A DNA stretch of 64,000 bases, taken from NCBI RefSeq assembly GCF_021869535.1, contig NW_026262595.1, positions 49,326-113,325 on the forward strand. Reading direction: 5' to 3'. A program made the translations under genes and the position numbers. Below are positions 40,829-56,200 of this stretch, piece by piece. Position 1 is the first letter of the stretch. Each line of letters opens with the position of its first letter. This stretch comes from Mytilus californianus (Eukaryota > Mollusca > Bivalvia > Mytilida > Mytilidae). The notes below the pieces were generated by a model. The model saw only the letters and a list, made by a program, of their open reading frames with translations. It was not told the DNA's origin and ran no database searches.

Positions 40829-41284
40829 ATAGGGGTAAATTCAGTAAATAAATATACGTCATCAGGGACCGCCCATTTGGGGGAGAGCTTTCTGTATAAA
40901 ACTGAAGTCATGTGCTCTTCTGATTGGTAGATAATGTTTGTAATAAATATTTTTTGATAGATGGATAAAAACTAGAGTTGAAAAAAAAAAAAAATAAATG
41001 CTGAATGTACTAAATTTTTTTACTACAGGGTTGAAAAGTAATGGGGGTCAGTGAAGGAATTAAGTGCGAATCTACAGTGTTTGTAAACAAGGCCATGTGA
41101 ATGCCCAAAAATGCCGCATGACCCTATGTTTTTATTGTTGCAAATGATAGGGCTACATTTGTACTTTCATGAATGATATATGAATTTTTCTAATTTCTAA
41201 AAGTAAATCAGGTATAAATTTAATTCAAGACATAGATTAGCATTACAGTCAATGGGAGATTTTTTACTGAATTTACCCCTATAG
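40829..41284. mobile_element. element A: ~452-bp MITE embedded in the satellite unit (first copy)
   Basis: The ends are TAGGGGTAAATTCAGTAAA and the exact complement TTTACTGAATTTACCCCTA. The flanks read TATA on both sides. B-only units show the empty site CCCTTATAGGAAAATAT, while filled sites read CCCTTATA-GGGG...CCCC-TATAGGAAAATAT. That makes the duplication TATA (or TA, if the element starts with TA). Twelve copies are in the window, always at the same site and in the same orientation. Terminal bases resemble the element at 2781-3252. Confidence 0.88.
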
Positions 41285-44200
41285 GAAAATATGCATTCTG
41301 TCACTGTACTTGTCCAAGGCCACACAATAATCACAAAACTTATTTCCTGTGTATATTAATGTAATGGAAGCATTTTGGAACCATTTGAAGTTGTTTTTTA
41401 CACAAATTTCTATGTTTAACTCGGCTATCCAAGATGCACTGAGTGTACTGTGAGAGGAAGCATGGGGTATATGGTAAAAATCAGTTTTTGTGTCCAGATT
41501 GAAAGAAACAATAGAAATTACACTTGAGAGTTATGATATCAATGAAAGGCATAAATATTCCCCACATTTTACAACACATTTTGCACATATTTCTCCTCAT
41601 TATGTGTAAAATCATATGGAAAATCAGAATTACCTCCCTTTGACAGTGTATTTTTTTTAGCTGTGTTTCACCATGTTAAGTTGTAGAACAAGTTGTAAAT
41701 AAGCACTTTTCAAGTATTTTAACACTTGAATAATCTGACCGCATGAAGATATTCATTTATTTTTACATAACGCATTGCGTTTCTTTATTTAAAAAAAATT
41801 GTAGATAACTTTTATGATTACATGCCCATCATCTATGAAACTAGTGTTGAAATGTTTGTAATTGGATTACTATGTTAAATAACTGCTTTTAAATATTCTA
41901 AATTGTTGCTTTAATCTTCCAAATGCAAAGTTTGGTCATACCCAGTCTTATTTTTTCATATTTGGCACTTTTTTCTACTTCAGTTTTGTCTGTCTAGTTT
42001 TGGCGAAGAAACCATCCTGATGTTGGGGTAACAGGAATTTCTGCAGAGTGATTGTCAATGACATTTTGTGAACTTTACAAGTAATTAAAACACAAATTTA
42101 GTAAAATGAAACATAATTGTTTGTTTTTTTTGTATGAAACTGCTTAAAAAAGCCTTTGAAAAGTGTTTTTGTGGTCTTTTCAGGGTATTTAATCAAAAAC
42201 TTCCATATAAGGCAAAATTTAACTAAGAGTACATCAAGACTTTAGTTTCTAGATGTACTTGCAATACTGGTCAAAGCAAACACAGAAAACAATTCATATT
42301 TATTAAGCATAGTATTTTACACCATTCTTTTACAAACAGTCAATATGCAACTTTATATACCAAATATACATTGGCCGCAGTATGGGCTGTAGTATAAATT
42401 TTCCTCTATCTTTACAAGTTCAGCATTTATGAATGTTGTATTGAAACTGGAACTTTAAAATTGGATACATTACATGATTATTACAAAAAAAGAGGGAAAA
42501 GCTACTAAAAAGTCCCTTATAGGGGTAAATTCAGTAAATAAATATACGTCATCAGGGACCGCCCATTTGGGGGAGAGCTTTCTGTATAAAACTGAAGTCA
42601 TGTGCTCTTCTGATTGGTAGATAATGTTTGTAATAAATATTTTTTGATAGATGGATAAAAACTAGAGTTGAAAAAAAAAAAAAATAAATGCTGAATGTAC
42701 TAAATTTTTTTACTACAGGGTTGAAAAGTAATGGGGGTCAGTGAAGGAATTAAGTGCGAATCTACAGTGTTTGTAAACAAGGCCATGTGAATGCCCAAAA
42801 ATGCCGCATGACCCTATGTTTTTATTGTTGCAAATGATAGGGCTACATTTGTACTTTCATGAATGATATATGAATTTTTCTAATTTCTAAAAGTAAATCA
42901 GGTATAAATTTAATTCAAGACATAGATTAGCATTACAGTCAATGGGAGATTTTTTACTGAATTTACCCCTATAGGAAAATATGCATTCTGTCACTGTACT
43001 TGTCCAAGGCCACACAATAATCACAAAACTTATTTCCTGTGTATATTAATGTAATGGAAGCATTTTGGAACCATTTGAAGTTGTTTTTTACACAAATTTC
43101 TATGTTTAACTCGGCTATCCAAGATGCACTGAGTGTACTGTGAGAGGAAGCATGGGGTATATGGTAAAAATCAGTTTTTGTGTCCAGATTGAAAGAAACA
43201 ATAGAAATTACACTTGAGAGTTATGATATCAATGAAAGGCATAAATATTCCCCACATTTTACAACACATTTTGCACATATTTCTCCTCATTATGTGTAAA
43301 ATCATATGGAAAATCAGAATTACCTCCCTTTGACAGTGTATTTTTTTTAGCTGTGTTTCACCATGTTAAGTTGTAGAACAAGTTGTAAATAAGCACTTTT
43401 CAAGTATTTTAACACTTGAATAATCTGACCGCATGAAGATATTCATTTATTTTTACATAACGCATTGCGTTTCTTTATTTAAAAAAAATTGTAGATAACT
43501 TTTATGATTACATGCCCATCATCTATGAAACTAGTGTTGAAATGTTTGTAATTGGATTACTATGTTAAATAACTGCTTTTAAATATTCTAAATTGTTGCT
43601 TTAATCTTCCAAATGCAAAGTTTGGTCATACCCAGTCTTATTTTTTCATATTTGGCACTTTTTTCTACTTCAGTTTTGTCTGTCTAGTTTTGGCGAAGAA
43701 ACCATCCTGATGTTGGGGTAACAGGAATTTCTGCAGAGTGATTGTCAATGACATTTTGTGAACTTTACAAGTAATTAAAACACAAATTTAGTAAAATGAA
43801 ACATAATTGTTTGTTTTTTTTGTATGAAACTGCTTAAAAAAGCCTTTGAAAAGTGTTTTTGTGGTCTTTTCAGGGTATTTAATCAAAAACTTCCATATAA
43901 GGCAAAATTTAACTAAGAGTACATCAAGACTTTAGTTTCTAGATGTACTTGCAATACTGGTCAAAGCAAACACAGAAAACAATTCATATTTATTAAGCAT
44001 AGTATTTTACACCATTCTTTTACAAACAGTCAATATGCAACTTTATATACCAAATATACATTGGCCGCAGTATGGGCTGTAGTATAAATTTTCCTCTATC
44101 TTTACAAGTTCAGCATTTATGAATGTTGTATTGAAACTGGAACTTTAAAATTGGATACATTACATGATTATTACAAAAAAAGAGGGAAAAGCTACTAAAA

Positions 44201-47200
44201 AGTCCCTTATAGGGGTAAATTCAGTAAATAAATATACGTCATCAGGGACCGCCCATTTGGGGGAGAGCTTTCTGTATAAAACTGAAGTCATGTGCTCTTC
44301 TGATTGGTAGATAATGTTTGTAATAAATATTTTTTGATAGATGGATAAAAACTAGAGTTGAAAAAAAAAAAAAATAAATGCTGAATGTACTAAATTTTTT
44401 TACTACAGGGTTGAAAAGTAATGGGGGTCAGTGAAGGAATTAAGTGCGAATCTACAGTGTTTGTAAACAAGGCCATGTGAATGCCCAAAAATGCCGCATG
44501 ACCCTATGTTTTTATTGTTGCAAATGATAGGGCTACATTTGTACTTTCATGAATGATATATGAATTTTTCTAATTTCTAAAAGTAAATCAGGTATAAATT
44601 TAATTCAAGACATAGATTAGCATTACAGTCAATGGGAGATTTTTTACTGAATTTACCCCTATAGGAAAATATGCATTCTGTCACTGTACTTGTCCAAGGC
44701 CACACAATAATCACAAAACTTATTTCCTGTGTATATTAATGTAATGGAAGCATTTTGGAACCATTTGAAGTTGTTTTTTACACAAATTTCTATGTTTAAC
44801 TCGGCTATCCAAGATGCACTGAGTGTACTGTGAGAGGAAGCATGGGGTATATGGTAAAAATCAGTTTTTGTGTCCAGATTGAAAGAAACAATAGAAATTA
44901 CACTTGAGAGTTATGATATCAATGAAAGGCATAAATATTCCCCACATTTTACAACACATTTTGCACATATTTCTCCTCATTATGTGTAAAATCATATGGA
45001 AAATCAGAATTACCTCCCTTTGACAGTGTATTTTTTTTAGCTGTGTTTCACCATGTTAAGTTGTAGAACAAGTTGTAAATAAGCACTTTTCAAGTATTTT
45101 AACACTTGAATAATCTGACCGCATGAAGATATTCATTTATTTTTACATAACGCATTGCGTTTCTTTATTTAAAAAAAATTGTAGATAACTTTTATGATTA
45201 CATGCCCATCATCTATGAAACTAGTGTTGAAATGTTTGTAATTGGATTACTATGTTAAATAACTGCTTTTAAATATTCTAAATTGTTGCTTTAATCTTCC
45301 AAATGCAAAGTTTGGTCATACCCAGTCTTATTTTTTCATATTTGGCACTTTTTTCTACTTCAGTTTTGTCTGTCTAGTTTTGGCGAAGAAACCATCCTGA
45401 TGTTGGGGTAACAGGAATTTCTGCAGAGTGATTGTCAATGACATTTTGTGAACTTTACAAGTAATTAAAACACAAATTTAGTAAAATGAAACATAATTGT
45501 TTGTTTTTTTTGTATGAAACTGCTTAAAAAAGCCTTTGAAAAGTGTTTTTGTGGTCTTTTCAGGGTATTTAATCAAAAACTTCCATATAAGGCAAAATTT
45601 AACTAAGAGTACATCAAGACTTTAGTTTCTAGATGTACTTGCAATACTGGTCAAAGCAAACACAGAAAACAATTCATATTTATTAAGCATAGTATTTTAC
45701 ACCATTCTTTTACAAACAGTCAATATGCAACTTTATATACCAAATATACATTGGCCGCAGTATGGGCTGTAGTATAAATTTTCCTCTATCTTTACAAGTT
45801 CAGCATTTATGAATGTTGTATTGAAACTGGAACTTTAAAATTGGATACATTACATGATTATTACAAAAAAAGAGGGAAAAGCTACTAAAAAGTCCCTTAT
45901 AGGGGTAAATTCAGTAAATAAATATACGTCATCAGGGACCGCCCATTTGGGGGAGAGCTTTCTGTATAAAACTGAAGTCATGTGCTCTTCTGATTGGTAG
46001 ATAATGTTTGTAATAAATATTTTTTGATAGATGGATAAAAACTAGAGTTGAAAAAAAAAAAAAATAAATGCTGAATGTACTAAATTTTTTTACTACAGGG
46101 TTGAAAAGTAATGGGGGTCAGTGAAGGAATTAAGTGCGAATCTACAGTGTTTGTAAACAAGGCCATGTGAATGCCCAAAAATGCCGCATGACCCTATGTT
46201 TTTATTGTTGCAAATGATAGGGCTACATTTGTACTTTCATGAATGATATATGAATTTTTCTAATTTCTAAAAGTAAATCAGGTATAAATTTAATTCAAGA
46301 CATAGATTAGCATTACAGTCAATGGGAGATTTTTTACTGAATTTACCCCTATAGGAAAATATGCATTCTGTCACTGTACTTGTCCAAGGCCACACAATAA
46401 TCACAAAACTTATTTCCTGTGTATATTAATGTAATGGAAGCATTTTGGAACCATTTGAAGTTGTTTTTTACACAAATTTCTATGTTTAACTCGGCTATCC
46501 AAGATGCACTGAGTGTACTGTGAGAGGAAGCATGGGGTATATGGTAAAAATCAGTTTTTGTGTCCAGATTGAAAGAAACAATAGAAATTACACTTGAGAG
46601 TTATGATATCAATGAAAGGCATAAATATTCCCCACATTTTACAACACATTTTGCACATATTTCTCCTCATTATGTGTAAAATCATATGGAAAATCAGAAT
46701 TACCTCCCTTTGACAGTGTATTTTTTTTAGCTGTGTTTCACCATGTTAAGTTGTAGAACAAGTTGTAAATAAGCACTTTTCAAGTATTTTAACACTTGAA
46801 TAATCTGACCGCATGAAGATATTCATTTATTTTTACATAACGCATTGCGTTTCTTTATTTAAAAAAAATTGTAGATAACTTTTATGATTACATGCCCATC
46901 ATCTATGAAACTAGTGTTGAAATGTTTGTAATTGGATTACTATGTTAAATAACTGCTTTTAAATATTCTAAATTGTTGCTTTAATCTTCCAAATGCAAAG
47001 TTTGGTCATACCCAGTCTTATTTTTTCATATTTGGCACTTTTTTCTACTTCAGTTTTGTCTGTCTAGTTTTGGCGAAGAAACCATCCTGATGTTGGGGTA
47101 ACAGGAATTTCTGCAGAGTGATTGTCAATGACATTTTGTGAACTTTACAAGTAATTAAAACACAAATTTAGTAAAATGAAACATAATTGTTTGTTTTTTT

Positions 47201-50200
47201 TGTATGAAACTGCTTAAAAAAGCCTTTGAAAAGTGTTTTTGTGGTCTTTTCAGGGTATTTAATCAAAAACTTCCATATAAGGCAAAATTTAACTAAGAGT
47301 ACATCAAGACTTTAGTTTCTAGATGTACTTGCAATACTGGTCAAAGCAAACACAGAAAACAATTCATATTTATTAAGCATAGTATTTTACACCATTCTTT
47401 TACAAACAGTCAATATGCAACTTTATATACCAAATATACATTGGCCGCAGTATGGGCTGTAGTATAAATTTTCCTCTATCTTTACAAGTTCAGCATTTAT
47501 GAATGTTGTATTGAAACTGGAACTTTAAAATTGGATACATTACATGATTATTACAAAAAAAGAGGGAAAAGCTACTAAAAAGTCCCTTATAGGGGTAAAT
47601 TCAGTAAATAAATATACGTCATCAGGGACCGCCCATTTGGGGGAGAGCTTTCTGTATAAAACTGAAGTCATGTGCTCTTCTGATTGGTAGATAATGTTTG
47701 TAATAAATATTTTTTGATAGATGGATAAAAACTAGAGTTGAAAAAAAAAAAAAATAAATGCTGAATGTACTAAATTTTTTTACTACAGGGTTGAAAAGTA
47801 ATGGGGGTCAGTGAAGGAATTAAGTGCGAATCTACAGTGTTTGTAAACAAGGCCATGTGAATGCCCAAAAATGCCGCATGACCCTATGTTTTTATTGTTG
47901 CAAATGATAGGGCTACATTTGTACTTTCATGAATGATATATGAATTTTTCTAATTTCTAAAAGTAAATCAGGTATAAATTTAATTCAAGACATAGATTAG
48001 CATTACAGTCAATGGGAGATTTTTTACTGAATTTACCCCTATAGGAAAATATGCATTCTGTCACTGTACTTGTCCAAGGCCACACAATAATCACAAAACT
48101 TATTTCCTGTGTATATTAATGTAATGGAAGCATTTTGGAACCATTTGAAGTTGTTTTTTACACAAATTTCTATGTTTAACTCGGCTATCCAAGATGCACT
48201 GAGTGTACTGTGAGAGGAAGCATGGGGTATATGGTAAAAATCAGTTTTTGTGTCCAGATTGAAAGAAACAATAGAAATTACACTTGAGAGTTATGATATC
48301 AATGAAAGGCATAAATATTCCCCACATTTTACAACACATTTTGCACATATTTCTCCTCATTATGTGTAAAATCATATGGAAAATCAGAATTACCTCCCTT
48401 TGACAGTGTATTTTTTTTAGCTGTGTTTCACCATGTTAAGTTGTAGAACAAGTTGTAAATAAGCACTTTTCAAGTATTTTAACACTTGAATAATCTGACC
48501 GCATGAAGATATTCATTTATTTTTACATAACGCATTGCGTTTCTTTATTTAAAAAAAATTGTAGATAACTTTTATGATTACATGCCCATCATCTATGAAA
48601 CTAGTGTTGAAATGTTTGTAATTGGATTACTATGTTAAATAACTGCTTTTAAATATTCTAAATTGTTGCTTTAATCTTCCAAATGCAAAGTTTGGTCATA
48701 CCCAGTCTTATTTTTTCATATTTGGCACTTTTTTCTACTTCAGTTTTGTCTGTCTAGTTTTGGCGAAGAAACCATCCTGATGTTGGGGTAACAGGAATTT
48801 CTGCAGAGTGATTGTCAATGACATTTTGTGAACTTTACAAGTAATTAAAACACAAATTTAGTAAAATGAAACATAATTGTTTGTTTTTTTTGTATGAAAC
48901 TGCTTAAAAAAGCCTTTGAAAAGTGTTTTTGTGGTCTTTTCAGGGTATTTAATCAAAAACTTCCATATAAGGCAAAATTTAACTAAGAGTACATCAAGAC
49001 TTTAGTTTCTAGATGTACTTGCAATACTGGTCAAAGCAAACACAGAAAACAATTCATATTTATTAAGCATAGTATTTTACACCATTCTTTTACAAACAGT
49101 CAATATGCAACTTTATATACCAAATATACATTGGCCGCAGTATGGGCTGTAGTATAAATTTTCCTCTATCTTTACAAGTTCAGCATTTATGAATGTTGTA
49201 TTGAAACTGGAACTTTAAAATTGGATACATTACATGATTATTACAAAAAAAGAGGGAAAAGCTACTAAAAAGTCCCTTATAGGGGTAAATTCAGTAAATA
49301 AATATACGTCATCAGGGACCGCCCATTTGGGGGAGAGCTTTCTGTATAAAACTGAAGTCATGTGCTCTTCTGATTGGTAGATAATGTTTGTAATAAATAT
49401 TTTTTGATAGATGGATAAAAACTAGAGTTGAAAAAAAAAAAAAATAAATGCTGAATGTACTAAATTTTTTTACTACAGGGTTGAAAAGTAATGGGGGTCA
49501 GTGAAGGAATTAAGTGCGAATCTACAGTGTTTGTAAACAAGGCCATGTGAATGCCCAAAAATGCCGCATGACCCTATGTTTTTATTGTTGCAAATGATAG
49601 GGCTACATTTGTACTTTCATGAATGATATATGAATTTTTCTAATTTCTAAAAGTAAATCAGGTATAAATTTAATTCAAGACATAGATTAGCATTACAGTC
49701 AATGGGAGATTTTTTACTGAATTTACCCCTATAGGAAAATATGCATTCTGTCACTGTACTTGTCCAAGGCCACACAATAATCACAAAACTTATTTCCTGT
49801 GTATATTAATGTAATGGAAGCATTTTGGAACCATTTGAAGTTGTTTTTTACACAAATTTCTATGTTTAACTCGGCTATCCAAGATGCACTGAGTGTACTG
49901 TGAGAGGAAGCATGGGGTATATGGTAAAAATCAGTTTTTGTGTCCAGATTGAAAGAAACAATAGAAATTACACTTGAGAGTTATGATATCAATGAAAGGC
50001 ATAAATATTCCCCACATTTTACAACACATTTTGCACATATTTCTCCTCATTATGTGTAAAATCATATGGAAAATCAGAATTACCTCCCTTTGACAGTGTA
50101 TTTTTTTTAGCTGTGTTTCACCATGTTAAGTTGTAGAACAAGTTGTAAATAAGCACTTTTCAAGTATTTTAACACTTGAATAATCTGACCGCATGAAGAT

Positions 50201-53200
50201 ATTCATTTATTTTTACATAACGCATTGCGTTTCTTTATTTAAAAAAAATTGTAGATAACTTTTATGATTACATGCCCATCATCTATGAAACTAGTGTTGA
50301 AATGTTTGTAATTGGATTACTATGTTAAATAACTGCTTTTAAATATTCTAAATTGTTGCTTTAATCTTCCAAATGCAAAGTTTGGTCATACCCAGTCTTA
50401 TTTTTTCATATTTGGCACTTTTTTCTACTTCAGTTTTGTCTGTCTAGTTTTGGCGAAGAAACCATCCTGATGTTGGGGTAACAGGAATTTCTGCAGAGTG
50501 ATTGTCAATGACATTTTGTGAACTTTACAAGTAATTAAAACACAAATTTAGTAAAATGAAACATAATTGTTTGTTTTTTTTGTATGAAACTGCTTAAAAA
50601 AGCCTTTGAAAAGTGTTTTTGTGGTCTTTTCAGGGTATTTAATCAAAAACTTCCATATAAGGCAAAATTTAACTAAGAGTACATCAAGACTTTAGTTTCT
50701 AGATGTACTTGCAATACTGGTCAAAGCAAACACAGAAAACAATTCATATTTATTAAGCATAGTATTTTACACCATTCTTTTACAAACAGTCAATATGCAA
50801 CTTTATATACCAAATATACATTGGCCGCAGTATGGGCTGTAGTATAAATTTTCCTCTATCTTTACAAGTTCAGCATTTATGAATGTTGTATTGAAACTGG
50901 AACTTTAAAATTGGATACATTACATGATTATTACAAAAAAAGAGGGAAAAGCTACTAAAAAGTCCCTTATAGGAAAATATGCATTCTGTCACTGTACTTG
51001 TCCAAGGCCACACAATAATCACAAAACTTATTTCCTGTGTATATTAATGTAATGGAAGCATTTTGGAACCATTTGAAGTTGTTTTTTACACAAATTTCTA
51101 TGTTTAACTCGGCTATCCAAGATGCACTGAGTGTACTGTGAGAGGAAGCATGGGGTATATGGTAAAAATCAGTTTTTGTGTCCAGATTGAAAGAAACAAT
51201 AGAAATTACACTTGAGAGTTATGATATCAATGAAAGGCATAAATATTCCCCACATTTTACAACACATTTTGCACATATTTCTCCTCATTATGTGTAAAAT
51301 CATATGGAAAATCAGAATTACCTCCCTTTGACAGTGTATTTTTTTTAGCTGTGTTTCACCATGTTAAGTTGTAGAACAAGTTGTAAATAAGCACTTTTCA
51401 AGTATTTTAACACTTGAATAATCTGACCGCATGAAGATATTCATTTATTTTTACATAACGCATTGCGTTTCTTTATTTAAAAAAAATTGTAGATAACTTT
51501 TATGATTACATGCCCATCATCTATGAAACTAGTGTTGAAATGTTTGTAATTGGATTACTATGTTAAATAACTGCTTTTAAATATTCTAAATTGTTGCTTT
51601 AATCTTCCAAATGCAAAGTTTGGTCATACCCAGTCTTATTTTTTCATATTTGGCACTTTTTTCTACTTCAGTTTTGTCTGTCTAGTTTTGGCGAAGAAAC
51701 CATCCTGATGTTGGGGTAACAGGAATTTCTGCAGAGTGATTGTCAATGACATTTTGTGAACTTTACAAGTAATTAAAACACAAATTTAGTAAAATGAAAC
51801 ATAATTGTTTGTTTTTTTTGTATGAAACTGCTTAAAAAAGCCTTTGAAAAGTGTTTTTGTGGTCTTTTCAGGGTATTTAATCAAAAACTTCCATATAAGG
51901 CAAAATTTAACTAAGAGTACATCAAGACTTTAGTTTCTAGATGTACTTGCAATACTGGTCAAAGCAAACACAGAAAACAATTCATATTTATTAAGCATAG
52001 TATTTTACACCATTCTTTTACAAACAGTCAATATGCAACTTTATATACCAAATATACATTGGCCGCAGTATGGGCTGTAGTATAAATTTTCCTCTATCTT
52101 TACAAGTTCAGCATTTATGAATGTTGTATTGAAACTGGAACTTTAAAATTGGATACATTACATGATTATTACAAAAAAAGAGGGAAAAGCTACTAAAAAG
52201 TCCCTTATAGGAAAATATGCATTCTGTCACTGTACTTGTCCAAGGCCACACAATAATCACAAAACTTATTTCCTGTGTATATTAATGTAATGGAAGCATT
52301 TTGGAACCATTTGAAGTTGTTTTTTACACAAATTTCTATGTTTAACTCGGCTATCCAAGATGCACTGAGTGTACTGTGAGAGGAAGCATGGGGTATATGG
52401 TAAAAATCAGTTTTTGTGTCCAGATTGAAAGAAACAATAGAAATTACACTTGAGAGTTATGATATCAATGAAAGGCATAAATATTCCCCACATTTTACAA
52501 CACATTTTGCACATATTTCTCCTCATTATGTGTAAAATCATATGGAAAATCAGAATTACCTCCCTTTGACAGTGTATTTTTTTTAGCTGTGTTTCACCAT
52601 GTTAAGTTGTAGAACAAGTTGTAAATAAGCACTTTTCAAGTATTTTAACACTTGAATAATCTGACCGCATGAAGATATTCATTTATTTTTACATAACGCA
52701 TTGCGTTTCTTTATTTAAAAAAAATTGTAGATAACTTTTATGATTACATGCCCATCATCTATGAAACTAGTGTTGAAATGTTTGTAATTGGATTACTATG
52801 TTAAATAACTGCTTTTAAATATTCTAAATTGTTGCTTTAATCTTCCAAATGCAAAGTTTGGTCATACCCAGTCTTATTTTTTCATATTTGGCACTTTTTT
52901 CTACTTCAGTTTTGTCTGTCTAGTTTTGGCGAAGAAACCATCCTGATGTTGGGGTAACAGGAATTTCTGCAGAGTGATTGTCAATGACATTTTGTGAACT
53001 TTACAAGTAATTAAAACACAAATTTAGTAAAATGAAACATAATTGTTTGTTTTTTTTGTATGAAACTGCTTAAAAAAGCCTTTGAAAAGTGTTTTTGTGG
53101 TCTTTTCAGGGTATTTAATCAAAAACTTCCATATAAGGCAAAATTTAACTAAGAGTACATCAAGACTTTAGTTTCTAGATGTACTTGCAATACTGGTCAA

Positions 53201-56200
53201 AGCAAACACAGAAAACAATTCATATTTATTAAGCATAGTATTTTACACCATTCTTTTACAAACAGTCAATATGCAACTTTATATACCAAATATACATTGG
53301 CCGCAGTATGGGCTGTAGTATAAATTTTCCTCTATCTTTACAAGTTCAGCATTTATGAATGTTGTATTGAAACTGGAACTTTAAAATTGGATACATTACA
53401 TGATTATTACAAAAAAAGAGGGAAAAGCTACTAAAAAGTCCCTTATAGGGGTAAATTCAGTAAATAAATATACGTCATCAGGGACCGCCCATTTGGGGGA
53501 GAGCTTTCTGTATAAAACTGAAGTCATGTGCTCTTCTGATTGGTAGATAATGTTTGTAATAAATATTTTTTGATAGATGGATAAAAACTAGAGTTGAAAA
53601 AAAAAAAAAATAAATGCTGAATGTACTAAATTTTTTTACTACAGGGTTGAAAAGTAATGGGGGTCAGTGAAGGAATTAAGTGCGAATCTACAGTGTTTGT
53701 AAACAAGGCCATGTGAATGCCCAAAAATGCCGCATGACCCTATGTTTTTATTGTTGCAAATGATAGGGCTACATTTGTACTTTCATGAATGATATATGAA
53801 TTTTTCTAATTTCTAAAAGTAAATCAGGTATAAATTTAATTCAAGACATAGATTAGCATTACAGTCAATGGGAGATTTTTTACTGAATTTACCCCTATAG
53901 GAAAATATGCATTCTGTCACTGTACTTGTCCAAGGCCACACAATAATCACAAAACTTATTTCCTGTGTATATTAATGTAATGGAAGCATTTTGGAACCAT
54001 TTGAAGTTGTTTTTTACACAAATTTCTATGTTTAACTCGGCTATCCAAGATGCACTGAGTGTACTGTGAGAGGAAGCATGGGGTATATGGTAAAAATCAG
54101 TTTTTGTGTCCAGATTGAAAGAAACAATAGAAATTACACTTGAGAGTTATGATATCAATGAAAGGCATAAATATTCCCCACATTTTACAACACATTTTGC
54201 ACATATTTCTCCTCATTATGTGTAAAATCATATGGAAAATCAGAATTACCTCCCTTTGACAGTGTATTTTTTTTAGCTGTGTTTCACCATGTTAAGTTGT
54301 AGAACAAGTTGTAAATAAGCACTTTTCAAGTATTTTAACACTTGAATAATCTGACCGCATGAAGATATTCATTTATTTTTACATAACGCATTGCGTTTCT
54401 TTATTTAAAAAAAATTGTAGATAACTTTTATGATTACATGCCCATCATCTATGAAACTAGTGTTGAAATGTTTGTAATTGGATTACTATGTTAAATAACT
54501 GCTTTTAAATATTCTAAATTGTTGCTTTAATCTTCCAAATGCAAAGTTTGGTCATACCCAGTCTTATTTTTTCATATTTGGCACTTTTTTCTACTTCAGT
54601 TTTGTCTGTCTAGTTTTGGCGAAGAAACCATCCTGATGTTGGGGTAACAGGAATTTCTGCAGAGTGATTGTCAATGACATTTTGTGAACTTTACAAGTAA
54701 TTAAAACACAAATTTAGTAAAATGAAACATAATTGTTTGTTTTTTTTGTATGAAACTGCTTAAAAAAGCCTTTGAAAAGTGTTTTTGTGGTCTTTTCAGG
54801 GTATTTAATCAAAAACTTCCATATAAGGCAAAATTTAACTAAGAGTACATCAAGACTTTAGTTTCTAGATGTACTTGCAATACTGGTCAAAGCAAACACA
54901 GAAAACAATTCATATTTATTAAGCATAGTATTTTACACCATTCTTTTACAAACAGTCAATATGCAACTTTATATACCAAATATACATTGGCCGCAGTATG
55001 GGCTGTAGTATAAATTTTCCTCTATCTTTACAAGTTCAGCATTTATGAATGTTGTATTGAAACTGGAACTTTAAAATTGGATACATTACATGATTATTAC
55101 AAAAAAAGAGGGAAAAGCTACTAAAAAGTCCCTTATAGGGGTAAATTCAGTAAATAAATATACGTCATCAGGGACCGCCCATTTGGGGGAGAGCTTTCTG
55201 TATAAAACTGAAGTCATGTGCTCTTCTGATTGGTAGATAATGTTTGTAATAAATATTTTTTGATAGATGGATAAAAACTAGAGTTGAAAAAAAAAAAAAA
55301 TAAATGCTGAATGTACTAAATTTTTTTACTACAGGGTTGAAAAGTAATGGGGGTCAGTGAAGGAATTAAGTGCGAATCTACAGTGTTTGTAAACAAGGCC
55401 ATGTGAATGCCCAAAAATGCCGCATGACCCTATGTTTTTATTGTTGCAAATGATAGGGCTACATTTGTACTTTCATGAATGATATATGAATTTTTCTAAT
55501 TTCTAAAAGTAAATCAGGTATAAATTTAATTCAAGACATAGATTAGCATTACAGTCAATGGGAGATTTTTTACTGAATTTACCCCTATAGGAAAATATGC
55601 ATTCTGTCACTGTACTTGTCCAAGGCCACACAATAATCACAAAACTTATTTCCTGTGTATATTAATGTAATGGAAGCATTTTGGAACCATTTGAAGTTGT
55701 TTTTTACACAAATTTCTATGTTTAACTCGGCTATCCAAGATGCACTGAGTGTACTGTGAGAGGAAGCATGGGGTATATGGTAAAAATCAGTTTTTGTGTC
55801 CAGATTGAAAGAAACAATAGAAATTACACTTGAGAGTTATGATATCAATGAAAGGCATAAATATTCCCCACATTTTACAACACATTTTGCACATATTTCT
55901 CCTCATTATGTGTAAAATCATATGGAAAATCAGAATTACCTCCCTTTGACAGTGTATTTTTTTTAGCTGTGTTTCACCATGTTAAGTTGTAGAACAAGTT
56001 GTAAATAAGCACTTTTCAAGTATTTTAACACTTGAATAATCTGACCGCATGAAGATATTCATTTATTTTTACATAACGCATTGCGTTTCTTTATTTAAAA
56101 AAAATTGTAGATAACTTTTATGATTACATGCCCATCATCTATGAAACTAGTGTTGAAATGTTTGTAATTGGATTACTATGTTAAATAACTGCTTTTAAAT